Shown: positions 5,502 to 11,996 of the stretch, piece by piece
How the letters are laid out: every line of letters begins with the position of its first letter
Position numbering within the stretch: position 1 is the stretch's first letter
IMG/VR virus record: IMGVR_UViG_3300030520_000083
Location: 1 to 32,161 of that record
Source: a virus
Direction: 5' to 3' (one strand)
Length of the DNA: 32,161 bases
Translations under genes and position numbers: made by a program
The notes under the pieces: generated by a model
The model's database searches: none
What the model saw: only the letters and a program-made list of their open reading frames with translations
Told to the model about the DNA's origin: nothing

Positions 5502-6056
5502 ATGGCGTGGTATTGGTGGCTCGCGTTGGGGATCGTCGTCATCAACCTGCCGACGATCCTGCGCACTCGATCCCGGCGCAAGCCGCCCGCGCGTCGGGCC
5601 GGCGGCGGCAGCTCGGCACTCGACGTCTCCGCGATCCTGGGGGCCGCGGGCCCCGCTGACGACCGGGGCGACATCGACGAGCTGGCCGAGTTGACGGAGG
5701 AGGCCGTCGACCTGGAAGGCCGCGGCGAGTTCGACATGGCCGTGGCGGGGGCCTCGCACTATCAGGACAACCTCTCGAGGATCGCCGGCGGCAAGACGGC
5801 CAAGAAGGCCAGGCTCGAGGTCCTGGCCACGCTCGTCCTCGAGGACGACAACCGTTACGACGCCAAGGCCGTCCGCGTCGACATCGCGGGCCTGACGGTC
5901 GGGTACCTCTCGAAGGACGACGCGAGGGCCCATCGGAGGCGCCTCAAGAAGGCGGGCCGACCCGGTGAGGACCTCACCTGCCGGGCCCTCATCGTCGGCG
6001 GCTGGTACCGGAGCAAGTCCGACCAGGGCCACTTCGGGGTGCGGCTGGACATCTGA
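5502..6056 (+). CDS. Membrane-anchored HIRAN-domain protein
   Basis: A 184-residue protein. Residues 2-21 (WYWWLALGIVVINLPTIL) form one hydrophobic segment followed by a basic stop-transfer stretch (RTRSRRKPPARR), predicting an N-in or N-out membrane anchor with a soluble domain. Residues about 78-183 match the HIRAN pattern: MAVAGASHYQDNLSRI, then LEVLATLVLEDDNRYDAKAVRVDIAGLTVGYLSKDDA, and a final strand GHFGVRLDI. HIRAN domains bind DNA 3' ends in eukaryotic HLTF/Rad5 and are found alone in many bacteria and phages with little known function. A membrane-tethered HIRAN is unusual. It lies directly after the ATPase gene, probably in one operon. Confidence 0.8.
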   Translation: MAWYWWLALGIVVINLPTILRTRSRRKPPARRAGGGSSALDVSAILGAAGPADDRGDIDELAELTEEAVDLEGRGEFDMAVAGASHYQDNLSRIAGGKTAKKARLEVLATLVLEDDNRYDAKAVRVDIAGLTVGYLSKDDARAHRRRLKKAGRPGEDLTCRALIVGGWYRSKSDQGHFGVRLDI

Positions 6057-6057
6057 T

Positions 6058-6273
6058 GTGCCGCGAGAGGGATCACGACGAGATGACGAGAAACGCGAGA
6101 AGGCGGAAGCAACCCGAAGACGAGCCCGCCCCCACCCCCGCCGCCGCCGAAGCAAAAGTGATCGGGGCCAATCGCGGGCCGGCCCCTGGGCGATTATACT
6201 GCCTCTCATCGCCGGCGCGGCGGCGTGGATCGACACGCGGCCATCGGCGGGGGAAGCTTGCAAGGGACGCTAA
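6058..6273 (+). CDS. Possible small single-TM protein
   Basis: A 71-residue frame from GTG 6058, next to the stop of the HIRAN gene. The N-terminus is very basic, followed by a hydrophobic segment (GPWAIILPLIAGAAAWI), and the frame ends in CKGR. A second overlapping frame from ATG 6083 has better composition over its first 35 codons (KQPEDEPAPTPAAAEAKVIGANRG). The G/C third-position signal appears to switch from that frame to this one, so the stretch may hold one frameshifted gene or only one of the two. Low confidence in the exact product. Confidence 0.3.
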   Translation: MPREGSRRDDEKREKAEATRRRARPHPRRRRSKSDRGQSRAGPWAIILPLIAGAAAWIDTRPSAGEACKGR

Positions 6274-6398
6274 TAGCACGCCACGCGCGTCGTCGCGTGG
6301 AGACGGGGGTAAGTCCCGCCCCTCGGGCCCGCCCGCTCGCGGGGCTCGTGGTGCAGGCAGAGCCGGCTCGATCCGGCCCTCGTCGGCGATGTCCGATC
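6274..6398 (+). other. Non-coding leader of the tRNA-like element
   Basis: No convincing gene. The region is rich in short self-complementary runs (for example GCCGG-CTCGAT-CCGGC around 6362-6377, and CACGCGCG/CGCGTG around 6285-6300), suggesting structured RNA upstream of the tRNA-like element. I see no clear promoter consensus; TATACT at about 6196 lacks a matching -35. Confidence 0.3.
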
Positions 6399-6509
6399 GG
6401 AAGGCCCGTGCCCCGAGTGGCCATAAGGGGTGAGCCGGCTAGAGTCGATGGTGGGGCCGAGTTTCCCCGATACCATTGATACGCGGGTTCGAATCCCGCC
6501 GGCCTTCCG
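6399..6509 (+). tRNA. tRNA-like element, type II (Ser/Leu/Tyr-like), anticodon arm unclear
   Basis: The ends pair perfectly over 8 bp: GGAAGGCC (6399-6406) with GGCCTTCC (6501-6508), discriminator G. A D-arm typical of type II tRNAs follows (CCCC-GAGTGGCCATAA-GGGG, 6411-6430). The T-arm is textbook: GCGGG-TTCGAAT-CCCGC (6483-6499). A long helix, GTCGATGGT with ACCATTGAT plus GGGG/CCCC, occupies about 6445-6479 like an extended variable arm. Only about 14 bases are left for the anticodon arm, too few for a normal 17-base arm, and I find no good stem with U33. It may be a decayed tRNA, an unusual cloverleaf, or a tRNA mimic. Confidence 0.45.
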
Positions 6510-6518
6510 GATCGCGTC

Positions 6519-6815
6519 ATGCACTCTCATGAAAGACGTTGGGCCGAGTCTCACGGGGGATTGGGACTCTTCGACGCGATCGATGCCCTCCAGGCCCACG
6601 ACGACGGGGCGACGGATTCCGGCATCAAGGACGAGCGTATGAGGGCCGCGGTGGTCGCCCATTTGCTCTCCCTCGATCCTGCGGACCGACGCCGGACCCT
6701 GGCCGAGTTGGCGAGGCGATCGTTGACGGATGGGATGATCGCCCAGGGCTACGGCCTCGAGGACGTCGTCGCATTTGCCAACTGGCTCGTCGAACTCGGA
6801 GTGCCGCTCGGGTGA
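6519..6815 (+). CDS. Small hypothetical helical protein
   Basis: A 98-residue protein from ATG 6519; an internal ATG at 6639 has the better ribosome site (AAGGA 9 bases upstream) and would give 58 residues. The C-terminal part is helical and protein-like (RAAVVAHLLSLDPADRRRTLAELARRSLTDGMIAQGYGLEDVVAFANWLVELG). It resembles small helical domains of unknown function; no family is named. It lies 10 bp after the tRNA-like element and converges on the minus-strand gene ending at 6821. Confidence 0.6.
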   Translation: MHSHERRWAESHGGLGLFDAIDALQAHDDGATDSGIKDERMRAAVVAHLLSLDPADRRRTLAELARRSLTDGMIAQGYGLEDVVAFANWLVELGVPLG

Positions 6816-6820
6816 TCTGC

Positions 6821-7441
6821 TCAGTCGCGACCCGGGCCGGAGATCATGGAGCGGACCTCCTCGTCGGTGAAGAGGAAGATGGACGAGTCGAAGGGAGGGC
6901 CGTCGACGATGGGGCGGCCGGGCCAGGATCGATCGAGGAGGCCGTGGGCCATCGTGGCGAGGGCGGTGAGGTCTTCGGGGGCCTCGAGGTCCTCGAGCCG
7001 GGCGAGGTCCCTGGCGGCCTCGAGGGCCTCTCGCTCGGAGCAGTCGGCCATCCGGCGGATCTCGCCGGCGATGACGGCCAGGTCCTCGGGCCTGGCGGCG
7101 GGGCCGGCGCCCAGGGACCGGCGGCAGGCCTCGAGGACCCGGGCCTCGTGGTCGCAGAAGTCCTCGACGTCGAGGTCCCGGTACCTGAGGACCTTCAGCG
7201 CCCGGAACGAGCTGGACTCGGTCATCATGGGCACGAGGCACCGGCCGTTCCTCGTCAGGGCGACCGACCCGACGAGGTCGAGGATCTCGGCCTCGATGGC
7301 CTTGTACTCGGGCTCCTGGGCCCGGCGGTAGGACCGGGCGAGGCCGGTCCGGTTGAGCACGTCATAGAGGCCGAGGAAGCGGTCGACCAGCTCGGAGAGC
7401 GCGGCGGGCCGGGACTCGGTCGATCGGGTCGTCTCGGGCAT
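6821..7441 (-). CDS. Hypothetical protein, isolated minus-strand gene
   Basis: A 206-residue protein from ATG 7441, with AGGAG 8 bases upstream; an extension to 7459 lacks a ribosome site. It is largely helical, soluble and acidic, with no TM segment (ALSELVDRFLGLYDVLNRTGLARSYRRAQ, then EREALEAARDLARLEDLEAPEDLTALATMAHGLL). It is the only minus-strand gene inside the plus-strand accessory block and has its own promoter-like region and leader hairpin, so it is probably an independently expressed (lysogenic or 'moron'-type) gene. No family recognised. Confidence 0.7.
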   Translation of the reverse strand: MPETTRSTESRPAALSELVDRFLGLYDVLNRTGLARSYRRAQEPEYKAIEAEILDLVGSVALTRNGRCLVPMMTESSSFRALKVLRYRDLDVEDFCDHEARVLEACRRSLGAGPAARPEDLAVIAGEIRRMADCSEREALEAARDLARLEDLEAPEDLTALATMAHGLLDRSWPGRPIVDGPPFDSSIFLFTDEEVRSMISGPGRD

Positions 7442-7470
7442 GGGTCCGCTCCTCGGCACGCCGCAAGGGC

Positions 7471-7499
7471 GGGGGCCGGCGAGACGATCGCCGGCCCCC
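7471..7499 (-). promoter_or_regulatory. 12-bp inverted repeat in the leader of the minus gene
   Basis: Arms GGGGGCCGGCGA and TCGCCGGCCCCC have a 5-base loop (GACGA). It lies 30 bp upstream of the start codon at 7441 and downstream of the putative promoter, so it would be an mRNA leader hairpin or an operator. No T-tract follows, so a classical terminator is unlikely. Confidence 0.55.
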
Positions 7500-7516
7500 T
7501 AGAAATCGCGAGGTCC

Positions 7517-7550
7517 GATTAATAGTGGCGCATAGCTGCGTTGATGTCAA
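7517..7550 (-). promoter_or_regulatory. Promoter-like sequence for the minus gene at 6821
   Basis: A perfect -35 TTGACA reads on the minus strand at 7550-7545. Downstream at 17-20 bp lies CACTATTAAT, a moderate -10. Direction and position fit the gene starting at 7441, with a leader of about 75 bases. Confidence 0.4.
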
Positions 7551-7906
7551 GCGTCGTGGGGAACTCCGCGAAAACGAGGCGGCGGCGGTTTTGGCACCGC
7601 CGCCCCGCTGGAATTCAATCACATCGACAGTTCCGTCTGGGGCGGGGTGTCGGCAGGCTCTCCCCCACCAGTAGAGGAGGCCGGCGGCCCTTGACGTCCA
7701 CGACCCGCTTGACGACGTCGTCGGTCCGGGCCACTAGCCCTCGCCGGCCGCCCCTGAGGGCGTCGGGCCGGCAGAATCTTCGCGTTCCACTCGGCCCGGG
7801 TCAAGGCCGGCGATCGACGCACGTACCGATGTCCCGCGCATAGATTCGTGCAAGCCCGGCAGAAACACGGTTAGGCGACCCCGGATTTTTATGAATGTAA
7901 GGACAG

Positions 7907-7934
7907 GGCGAGTCGGACTCCGGTCCGACTCGCC
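7907..7934. promoter_or_regulatory. Perfect 12-bp inverted repeat upstream of the 7967 gene
   Basis: Arms GGCGAGTCGGAC and GTCCGACTCGCC flank the loop TCCG, 33 bp before the ATG at 7967. The central CGGACTCCGGTCC recurs in the terminator at 8673. It could be an operator or a leader hairpin. Confidence 0.55.
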
Positions 7935-7966
7935 ATGCCCGTCCGTCCGATCCGAGAGGTCCGCCG

Positions 7967-8218
7967 ATGTCCGCCTCCGCTCCCGTTTCCGCACTGGTCG
8001 AGATCAAGCCCCATCAGGTCACGCCCGAGTTGCTCGAGGCGGGCAACCGGCTCCTGAGGGAGTCCGGCGAGGCCGGCGACCGGGCCAGGCAACTCCAGGC
8101 CTCGGCCTCGGAGCTGGAGAAGCTCGCCGAGAAGGCCTGGGCCGAATCCTCGGCCAAGCTCAACGAGGCGAGGGCGATCTTCCTCGGCCCCTCGTCGCCT
8201 TACGCGCGGCCCCGCTGA
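7967..8218 (+). CDS. Small coiled-coil protein
   Basis: An 83-residue protein with ATG 7967 preceded by GAGAGG. After a short N-terminus (VEIKPHQVTPELLEAGNRLLRE) the chain is a continuous charged helix with heptad-like Leu/Ala spacing (RARQLQASASELEKLAEKAWAESSAKLNEARAIFL), likely a coiled coil. No membrane segment. It precedes a small membrane protein gene by 34 bp and is probably co-transcribed with it. A two-gene unit of a coiled-coil and a two-TM protein could be a lysis or exclusion pair, but that is speculation. Confidence 0.65.
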   Translation: MSASAPVSALVEIKPHQVTPELLEAGNRLLRESGEAGDRARQLQASASELEKLAEKAWAESSAKLNEARAIFLGPSSPYARPR

Positions 8219-8252
8219 TCGGACCCCACCCGCCCCACATCGGGAAGACGCC

Positions 8253-8615
8253 ATGAAAAAGTTCCCCGCCTGGACGACGGCCGGCCTGGGCCTGATGCTG
8301 GCCTATCCTCCGATCATCCTCGCCTTCGACGCGTTCTTGAAGTTCGTCCTCCATGACCCGACCATCACCGCCGAGGTCTCGGCCTCGATGGGCCGGCGGG
8401 TCGACGTGTCGCTCTACCTGACCCTCTGGACGGTCGCGCTCTGCCTCCATTTCGTCCTGGGTTGGTTCGACGGGTTCAAGCCCTCCGATCCGCCCCCGGC
8501 GGACGACGGCGACTTTCCCGAGCTTCGGGACCTCACCGAGGAGGACCTCGCCCTCTTCCGCGAACTCGAGGCCGAGATCGCCTCGAAGCTGCTCGCCTTC
8601 CCGCCCCCGAAGTGA
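8253..8615 (+). CDS. Small two-TM membrane protein
   Basis: A 120-residue protein starting at ATG 8253 (MKKFPAW). Two hydrophobic segments are visible: about 8-32 (TTAGLGLMLAYPPIILAFDAFLKFV) and 52-71 (VSLYLTLWTVALCLHFVLGWF). A long acidic C-terminal tail follows (ADDGDFPELRDLTEEDLALFRELEAEI). Both termini are probably cytoplasmic. Holin-like topology is possible, but the tail is long for a holin and there is no endolysin gene beside it. A rho-independent terminator follows at 8673. Confidence 0.65.
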   Translation: MKKFPAWTTAGLGLMLAYPPIILAFDAFLKFVLHDPTITAEVSASMGRRVDVSLYLTLWTVALCLHFVLGWFDGFKPSDPPPADDGDFPELRDLTEEDLALFRELEAEIASKLLAFPPPK

Positions 8616-8672
8616 CCTGCTGGGCCGTCCGGTTCCGGTCGGTACCGGCCAACCGGCGATCGGCCGATTTGA

Positions 8673-8709
8673 CGGACTCCGGTCCTGCAAGACGGGAGTC
8701 CGAGTTTTT
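8673..8709 (+). terminator. Rho-independent terminator
   Basis: The stem is CGGACTCC / GGAGTCCG (8 bp), one G-G mismatch, then GTC/GAC (3 bp) with loop CTGCAA, followed by AG and TTTTT. It ends the unit that includes the coiled-coil and two-TM genes. Confidence 0.8.
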
Positions 8710-8743
8710 GCATTCCACCCTGGAAAACAAGCCATTTGAGCCG

Positions 8744-9067
8744 ATGAAAAAGCAACCGCGTGGCCATCTTTATCGACGCGCCGGATCTCGCGTGGAGATC
8801 GATCTCGACGTCGAGACAATCCGCGCTTGGCGCGACCTGATCGAAGGCGGCAACGCGAAGTTCGTGATGTACGGATACCAGTCCAGGAGGATCTACGAAC
8901 TCGAATGGCGGGGGGCGACCATCCGGGTCATCTATAACCCAGAGACGCGATATATCGTCACGATCCTCCCGATGGGATCCCAGAAGCCTCGTCGTCCCGC
9001 GAAGTGCCTGATCCGCCAGCTCCGCGCCGACGCCGACGAGCGAGGGGAGGATCAGTGGACCTCATAG
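8744..9067 (+). CDS. Small basic protein of unknown function
   Basis: A 107-residue protein from ATG 8744 (MKKQPRGHLYRRAG). The core has a beta-rich pattern ending ATIRVIYNPETRYIVTILPMG. This resembles the final strands of small RNase-fold or DUF4258-like proteins, in which a conserved R-V-x-Y and I-V-T-I-L-P close the sheet. I cannot assign a family with certainty. Its 3' end overlaps the serine recombinase start by 13 bp, so the two are translationally linked. A toxin-like nuclease is one possibility; no antitoxin partner is evident. Confidence 0.6.
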   Translation: MKKQPRGHLYRRAGSRVEIDLDVETIRAWRDLIEGGNAKFVMYGYQSRRIYELEWRGATIRVIYNPETRYIVTILPMGSQKPRRPAKCLIRQLRADADERGEDQWTS

Positions 9068-9807
9068 GTTACCGCCGGGTCTCCACGGAGGATCAAAAGG
9101 ACCGAGGGTCAAGCCTCGAGGCCCAGTCGGACAAGATCCGGGCCTTCGCCTCGGCCCATGGACACCACCTCGTCGACATCATCGACGACGGCGGCGAGTC
9201 GGCCAAGTCGCTCGATCGGCCGGGCATCCGGCGTTGCCTGGCCATGATCGCCGCCGGCCAGGTCCGGGGCATCCTGTTCTCAAACCTCGACCGGCTCACT
9301 CGCCACGTCGGCGACCTGGTCGGCCTGGTCGAGTCGCACTTCCTCGAGCCGGGCGGCCCGGTCCTGCTCTCGGCCTCCGAGCCGATCGAGACGAGGACGG
9401 CGGTGGGCCGGTTGCAGATGTACATCCTGGCCGTCGTCAGCCAATACGGTCGGGAGTCCGGGGTCGAGCGGACGGCGGGCATCATGGCGAGGAAGCGGCG
9501 GGTCGGCGAGCGGACCGGCAACCTGGCCTTCGGCAAGAAGCTCGACCCGTCCGACCAGCGCCGGTCGAAGGCCGAGCGGCCGATCGCCCTGGTGGACAGC
9601 GACGAAGATCGGGACATCCTCGCCGAGATCCTCCGGCTGAGGGTCCACGGCCTCTCGCTCCGGGCGATCGCCGACGAGCTGAACGCTCGAGGAATCCCCT
9701 CGAAGCGAGGGGTCACGAAGAGGAGTACGGGCCTTTGGTCGAAGTCGACCATCGGCGAGATCCTGAGTCGGGCCGAGTCGAAAGTGGGGGCCAATGCCGA
9801 GGGGTAA
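9055..9807 (+). CDS. Serine recombinase (resolvase family)
   Basis: A 250-residue protein starting at GTG 9055, with GGGGAGG just upstream. The catalytic N-terminal domain is clear: IGYRRVSTEDQ with nucleophile Ser10, then AGQVRGILFSNLDRLTRHVGDL with the conserved DRLTR arginines, and a helix E ending in ERTAGIMARKRRVGERTG. The C-terminal region has a recombinase-type helix-turn-helix (LRLRVHGLSLRAIADELNARGIPSKRG...LWSKSTIGEIL). It is too short for a large serine integrase, so a resolvase/invertase role, such as resolving multimers of the circle, is most likely. It is the second recombinase class on this element. Confidence 0.9.
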   Translation: MDLIGYRRVSTEDQKDRGSSLEAQSDKIRAFASAHGHHLVDIIDDGGESAKSLDRPGIRRCLAMIAAGQVRGILFSNLDRLTRHVGDLVGLVESHFLEPGGPVLLSASEPIETRTAVGRLQMYILAVVSQYGRESGVERTAGIMARKRRVGERTGNLAFGKKLDPSDQRRSKAERPIALVDSDEDRDILAEILRLRVHGLSLRAIADELNARGIPSKRGVTKRSTGLWSKSTIGEILSRAESKVGANAEG

Positions 9808-10135
9808 GGCGCTACATAGTATGCAACGCGAGCCGGCCCTCGTCGCCGAGCTGCGGTCGGCGATCGCCGACTCGAAGGCCTCGCCGTATGCCCTGGCGAA
9901 GGCGGCCGGGCTCGACGAGGCGGCGGTCCGTAAGTTCATCGGCCGGGCCCGGTCCCTGAGCCTGGACTCGGCGGCGAGGCTGGCCGATGCGCTGGGCCTG
10001 CGCCTGGTCCGGCCCGCCAAGCCCCGGAAGATCGGCAGGTCCAAGAAAGAAACCCTCGAAAGGCCGGACGAATCCGGACCCGGCGAGGGCTTGGGGTCAC
10101 CGATCGATCGCGGCATCGTCGGGCCCGCCCCCTGA
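9794..10135 (+). CDS. Small HTH (XRE/Cro-like) DNA-binding protein
   Basis: A 113-residue protein. ATG 9794 overlaps the recombinase end by 14 bp; an internal ATG at 9821 is possible. Residues about 15-60 form a lambda-repressor-like helix-turn-helix (ELRSAIADSKASPYALAKAAGLDEAAVRKFIGRARSLSLDSAARLADALGLRLV). The C-terminus is basic then Gly/Pro-rich and probably disordered. It could be a repressor or Cro-like regulator of the adjacent genes. The overlap implies coordinated expression with the recombinase. Confidence 0.8.
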   Translation: MPRGKALHSMQREPALVAELRSAIADSKASPYALAKAAGLDEAAVRKFIGRARSLSLDSAARLADALGLRLVRPAKPRKIGRSKKETLERPDESGPGEGLGSPIDRGIVGPAP

Positions 10136-10319
10136 AGCCGCACCTGAGGGGGTTACGTAACATCATCGGTTGACGGCATCAATCCTGTCAAATGCGTTGC
10201 TTCAAAAGGGTGATCTGGCCTGAAAATGCCGGAAAGGGAGTGTTTCGGGGATCACTATGCCTTAAGATGCATGAGACCCTCGACGTTGAGGGCATGGGCC
10301 CAGGGCGGGAGCCTGCAAA
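10136..10319 (+). promoter_or_regulatory. Intergenic region with small palindromes
   Basis: No gene seen. It includes the palindrome GTTACGTAAC (about 10155) and a TTGAC...GTCAA inverted pair (about 10174-10195) that also offers a -35-like TTGACG without a convincing -10. It is likely the control region for the small genes that follow, perhaps acted on by the preceding HTH protein. Confidence 0.35.
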
Positions 10320-10529
10320 ATGCTGCGCGTGCATCGGCCGGACGACGGCAGGAATTATTCCCCATTCATAATTCCGGACGCCGAGCCGGAACGGACTCGA
10401 TGGGTCATCAACGGTCATCCGGCGACCATCGAGATCTGGCGGCCGGGCCGATTCCGGCCCCAGGCGGCGGCCGGGAATGCGGTCCAGTTCCTCGCCGACG
10501 GCTCGGCCGTCTCCCTGAGGATCGAATGA
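10320..10529 (+). CDS. Small hypothetical protein containing the shared 24-bp motif
   Basis: A 69-residue protein; ATG 10320 follows GGGAG at a good distance. It is beta-rich (RTRWVINGHPATIEIWRPGRF, then AVQFLADGSAVSLRIE), with no known family. Residues 12-19 (NYSPFIIP) are encoded by a strikingly AT-rich stretch that matches a site in parB. The stop overlaps the next ATG as ATGA, so the two genes are coupled. Confidence 0.65.
   Translation: MLRVHRPDDGRNYSPFIIPDAEPERTRWVINGHPATIEIWRPGRFRPQAAAGNAVQFLADGSAVSLRIE
10354..10377 (+). promoter_or_regulatory. 24-bp AT-rich motif, copy A
   Basis: ATTATTCCCC, four spacer bases, ATAATTCCGG. The same 10+10 bases with the same spacing occur on the minus strand in parB at 29249-29272, and a partial copy occurs at 29324-29347. 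It is coded with rare AT-rich codons (TAT, ATA, ATT) in a G/C-biased genome, which suggests selection on the DNA itself. Candidate binding site for ParB or another element-encoded protein. Confidence 0.55.
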
Positions 10530-10834
10530 CCATCGGCCAGCTCTGGCGACGCAAAAGGGACCTGACGATCGCCCAGGCGGCGATCCAGGGCACGTCCATT
10601 CGGTTCCTGGCCGACGTCTTCGACCTCGATCCGGCCAGGGTCTCGAGGATCCTCCGCGGGCTCCGCGCCGAGTTCCGCGAGTCGGGCGGCCTGACGGCCC
10701 AGGTCCTGGCTTGCGCGATTCGGACGCTGAACCGCCGATCTGACCGGGTCGAAAAGCTGTTAGTCGATGGCCGGACTCGGCTTGGGAAATCCATGCGCCT
10801 CGAAAAGTCAGCGCCCCCTTGCGCGAGGGGTTGA
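10526..10834 (+). CDS. Small helix-turn-helix protein
   Basis: A 102-residue protein from ATG 10526, overlapping the previous stop (ATGA). The central region TIAQAAIQGTSIRFLADVFDLDPARVSRILRGLRAEF has the form of a helix-turn-helix like those in sigma region 4 and recombinase C-termini. The C-terminus is basic. Likely a regulator or DNA-binding accessory protein; the specific target is unknown. Confidence 0.6.
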   Translation: MTIGQLWRRKRDLTIAQAAIQGTSIRFLADVFDLDPARVSRILRGLRAEFRESGGLTAQVLACAIRTLNRRSDRVEKLLVDGRTRLGKSMRLEKSAPPCARG

Positions 10835-11169
10835 CCGGACCGCCATGGCCGAGGAGTGAACTCGACCAGGTCCCGATATGGGAGGACTGGCCTCCCTCGG
10901 CCGCGGCGATCCAACTGCTGACTGGCCTCGACGCTGAGGCACGGGCGACGCTGCCCACTTCTCACCGCCGATGGAGGCGGTCACTCATGACTTTGATCCA
11001 ACCCCAGCTCTGGCGGCCGACCGTCCGCGAGCTGAATGGCCGCTTCATCTCACCCATCCTCAACCGAGCCGAAACCCATGACTCCGACCCCCGACGAAGT
11101 GGAGAGCCTGCCCTCGAGCGAGACCGCCGGCGAAACGGCGAGCCCGCCCGAGATCAGCGGCACGCCTGA
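10819..11169 (+). CDS. Possible hypothetical protein
   Basis: A 116-residue frame. The part before about 10985 looks protein-like (SELDQVPIWEDWPPSAAAIQLLTGLDAEARATLP). The part after 11078 has the composition of a shadow of the next gene. Either a short gene ends in this overlap or a frame change occurred. No ribosome site or family is recognised. Confidence 0.25.
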   Translation: MREGLTGPPWPRSELDQVPIWEDWPPSAAAIQLLTGLDAEARATLPTSHRRWRRSLMTLIQPQLWRPTVRELNGRFISPILNRAETHDSDPRRSGEPALERDRRRNGEPARDQRHA

Positions 11170-11323
11170 CCGGTTCACCCTAAAGCTGATCGAGGCCCTC
11201 GGCCTTGACCACCTCGACGTCGCCAAGGTCGAGCTGAGGATCGGGCCCAGGACCCAGTCCGCCGTGGTGAAGCTCAAGCTGACCCCCGAGCAGGCGGCCG
11301 AGCTGAACGCGATGGTCGTCTGA
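11078..11323 (+). CDS. Small hypothetical protein
   Basis: An 81-residue protein from ATG 11078; an upstream ATG at 11036 is possible. The N-terminal 30 residues are acidic, Thr/Pro-rich and probably disordered. The rest is a compact alpha/beta pattern (FTLKLIEALGLDHLDVAKVELRIG, then AVVKLKLTPEQAAELNAMVV). It resembles small phage proteins of unknown role; no family named. Confidence 0.6.
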   Translation: MTPTPDEVESLPSSETAGETASPPEISGTPDRFTLKLIEALGLDHLDVAKVELRIGPRTQSAVVKLKLTPEQAAELNAMVV

Positions 11324-11365
11324 ATGCTCGAGCCTCCAGATCAAGCGAGATAAGGAGCCGGTTCG

Positions 11366-11650
11366 ATGACAGCATGGCGTCTGATCGGTTGCCTACTCTG
11401 GGGCGTAGTGACCCGCCGGTTTCACGGTTCCGACCTCGTCGTGTACGAGTGGAGCGACGCCCTCGAGCCAGAGCCGATCTACAAAGCGGTGACATTCGTT
11501 GACGGCTGGGGAGCCGTGCCCGAGATCCCCTGCATGATGTGCGGTTGCCCTCCAGACGACGACGCCTGCGATTGCGTCCACCACAGGATGGTGAGCAACA
11601 AATCGCCGCACGCCACGGGACCATCCGTTCGCGTGATCTACCTGGACTAA
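11366..11650 (+). CDS. Small Cys-containing hypothetical protein
   Basis: A 94-residue protein; ATG 11366 follows AAGGAG. The centre is an alpha/beta core (DLVVYEWSDALEPEPIYKAVTFVDGWGAVP). A cluster CMMCGCPPDDDACDCVHH looks like a metal-binding knuckle (four or more Cys plus His). Function unknown. It lies just upstream of the HNH nuclease gene. Confidence 0.6.
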   Translation: MTAWRLIGCLLWGVVTRRFHGSDLVVYEWSDALEPEPIYKAVTFVDGWGAVPEIPCMMCGCPPDDDACDCVHHRMVSNKSPHATGPSVRVIYLD

Positions 11651-11696
11651 CCAGGTCCGGGCGAATTCAAGGGCCAGTGAGCTTCCAAGTTTTGAT

Positions 11697-11996
11697 ATGC
11701 CCGATCGAACCCCTTACCTCGACGAGGGCCGACCGACGCCCGTCGACCTCGCCGCCCGCGAGCGTTCGGCCTTCTACAGCTCGAAGCGATGGGCCCGGGT
11801 CCGCAGGGCGTTCCTCGCCAAGAATCCCCTTTGCGCCCACTGCCTGGCCGCCGGCGTGATCAAGGCCGCCCGGATCGTACACCACGTCGTCGAGCGGTTG
11901 AGCGACCCGAAGCTCGCCTGGGCCTGGTCGAACTTCGAGGCGCTCTGCTCGCCGTGCCACACGGCGCATCACAAGCGGAAGGTGAAGCATGACTGA
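11697..11996 (+). CDS. HNH endonuclease
   Basis: A 99-residue protein of typical HNH size. Motifs: FYSSKRWARVRRAFLAKNPLCAHC (first zinc pair), ARIVHHVVERLSDP (catalytic His region), NFEALCSPCHTAHH (second zinc pair and final His). Small HNH proteins of this kind sit next to terminase genes in many HK97-type siphoviruses and are needed for DNA packaging or cutting. Here it lies about 1 kb upstream of the small terminase. It overlaps the next gene by 8 bp. Confidence 0.9.
   Translation: MPDRTPYLDEGRPTPVDLAARERSAFYSSKRWARVRRAFLAKNPLCAHCLAAGVIKAARIVHHVVERLSDPKLAWAWSNFEALCSPCHTAHHKRKVKHD

Larger units (their letters stand above)
7442..7966. promoter_or_regulatory. Divergent intergenic region with promoter and hairpins
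   Basis: This 525-bp gap separates the minus gene at 6821 from the plus gene at 7967. It holds a minus-strand promoter-like sequence (7517-7550), a 12-bp inverted repeat in the minus leader (7471-7499) and a 12-bp inverted repeat before the plus gene (7907-7934). A minus-strand frame of about 40 codons (near 7730-7614, ARTDDVVKRVVDVKGRRPPL) has coding-like composition but no ribosome site I trust. It may be a gene remnant. Confidence 0.5.

Noticed and set aside
6260-6509. tmRNA
   Set aside because: TTCGAATCC and an early TAATAG are suggestive, but there is no tmRNA 5' end, no tag-like frame and no pseudoknots that I can see. The ends pair as a tRNA-like unit of about 110 bases.
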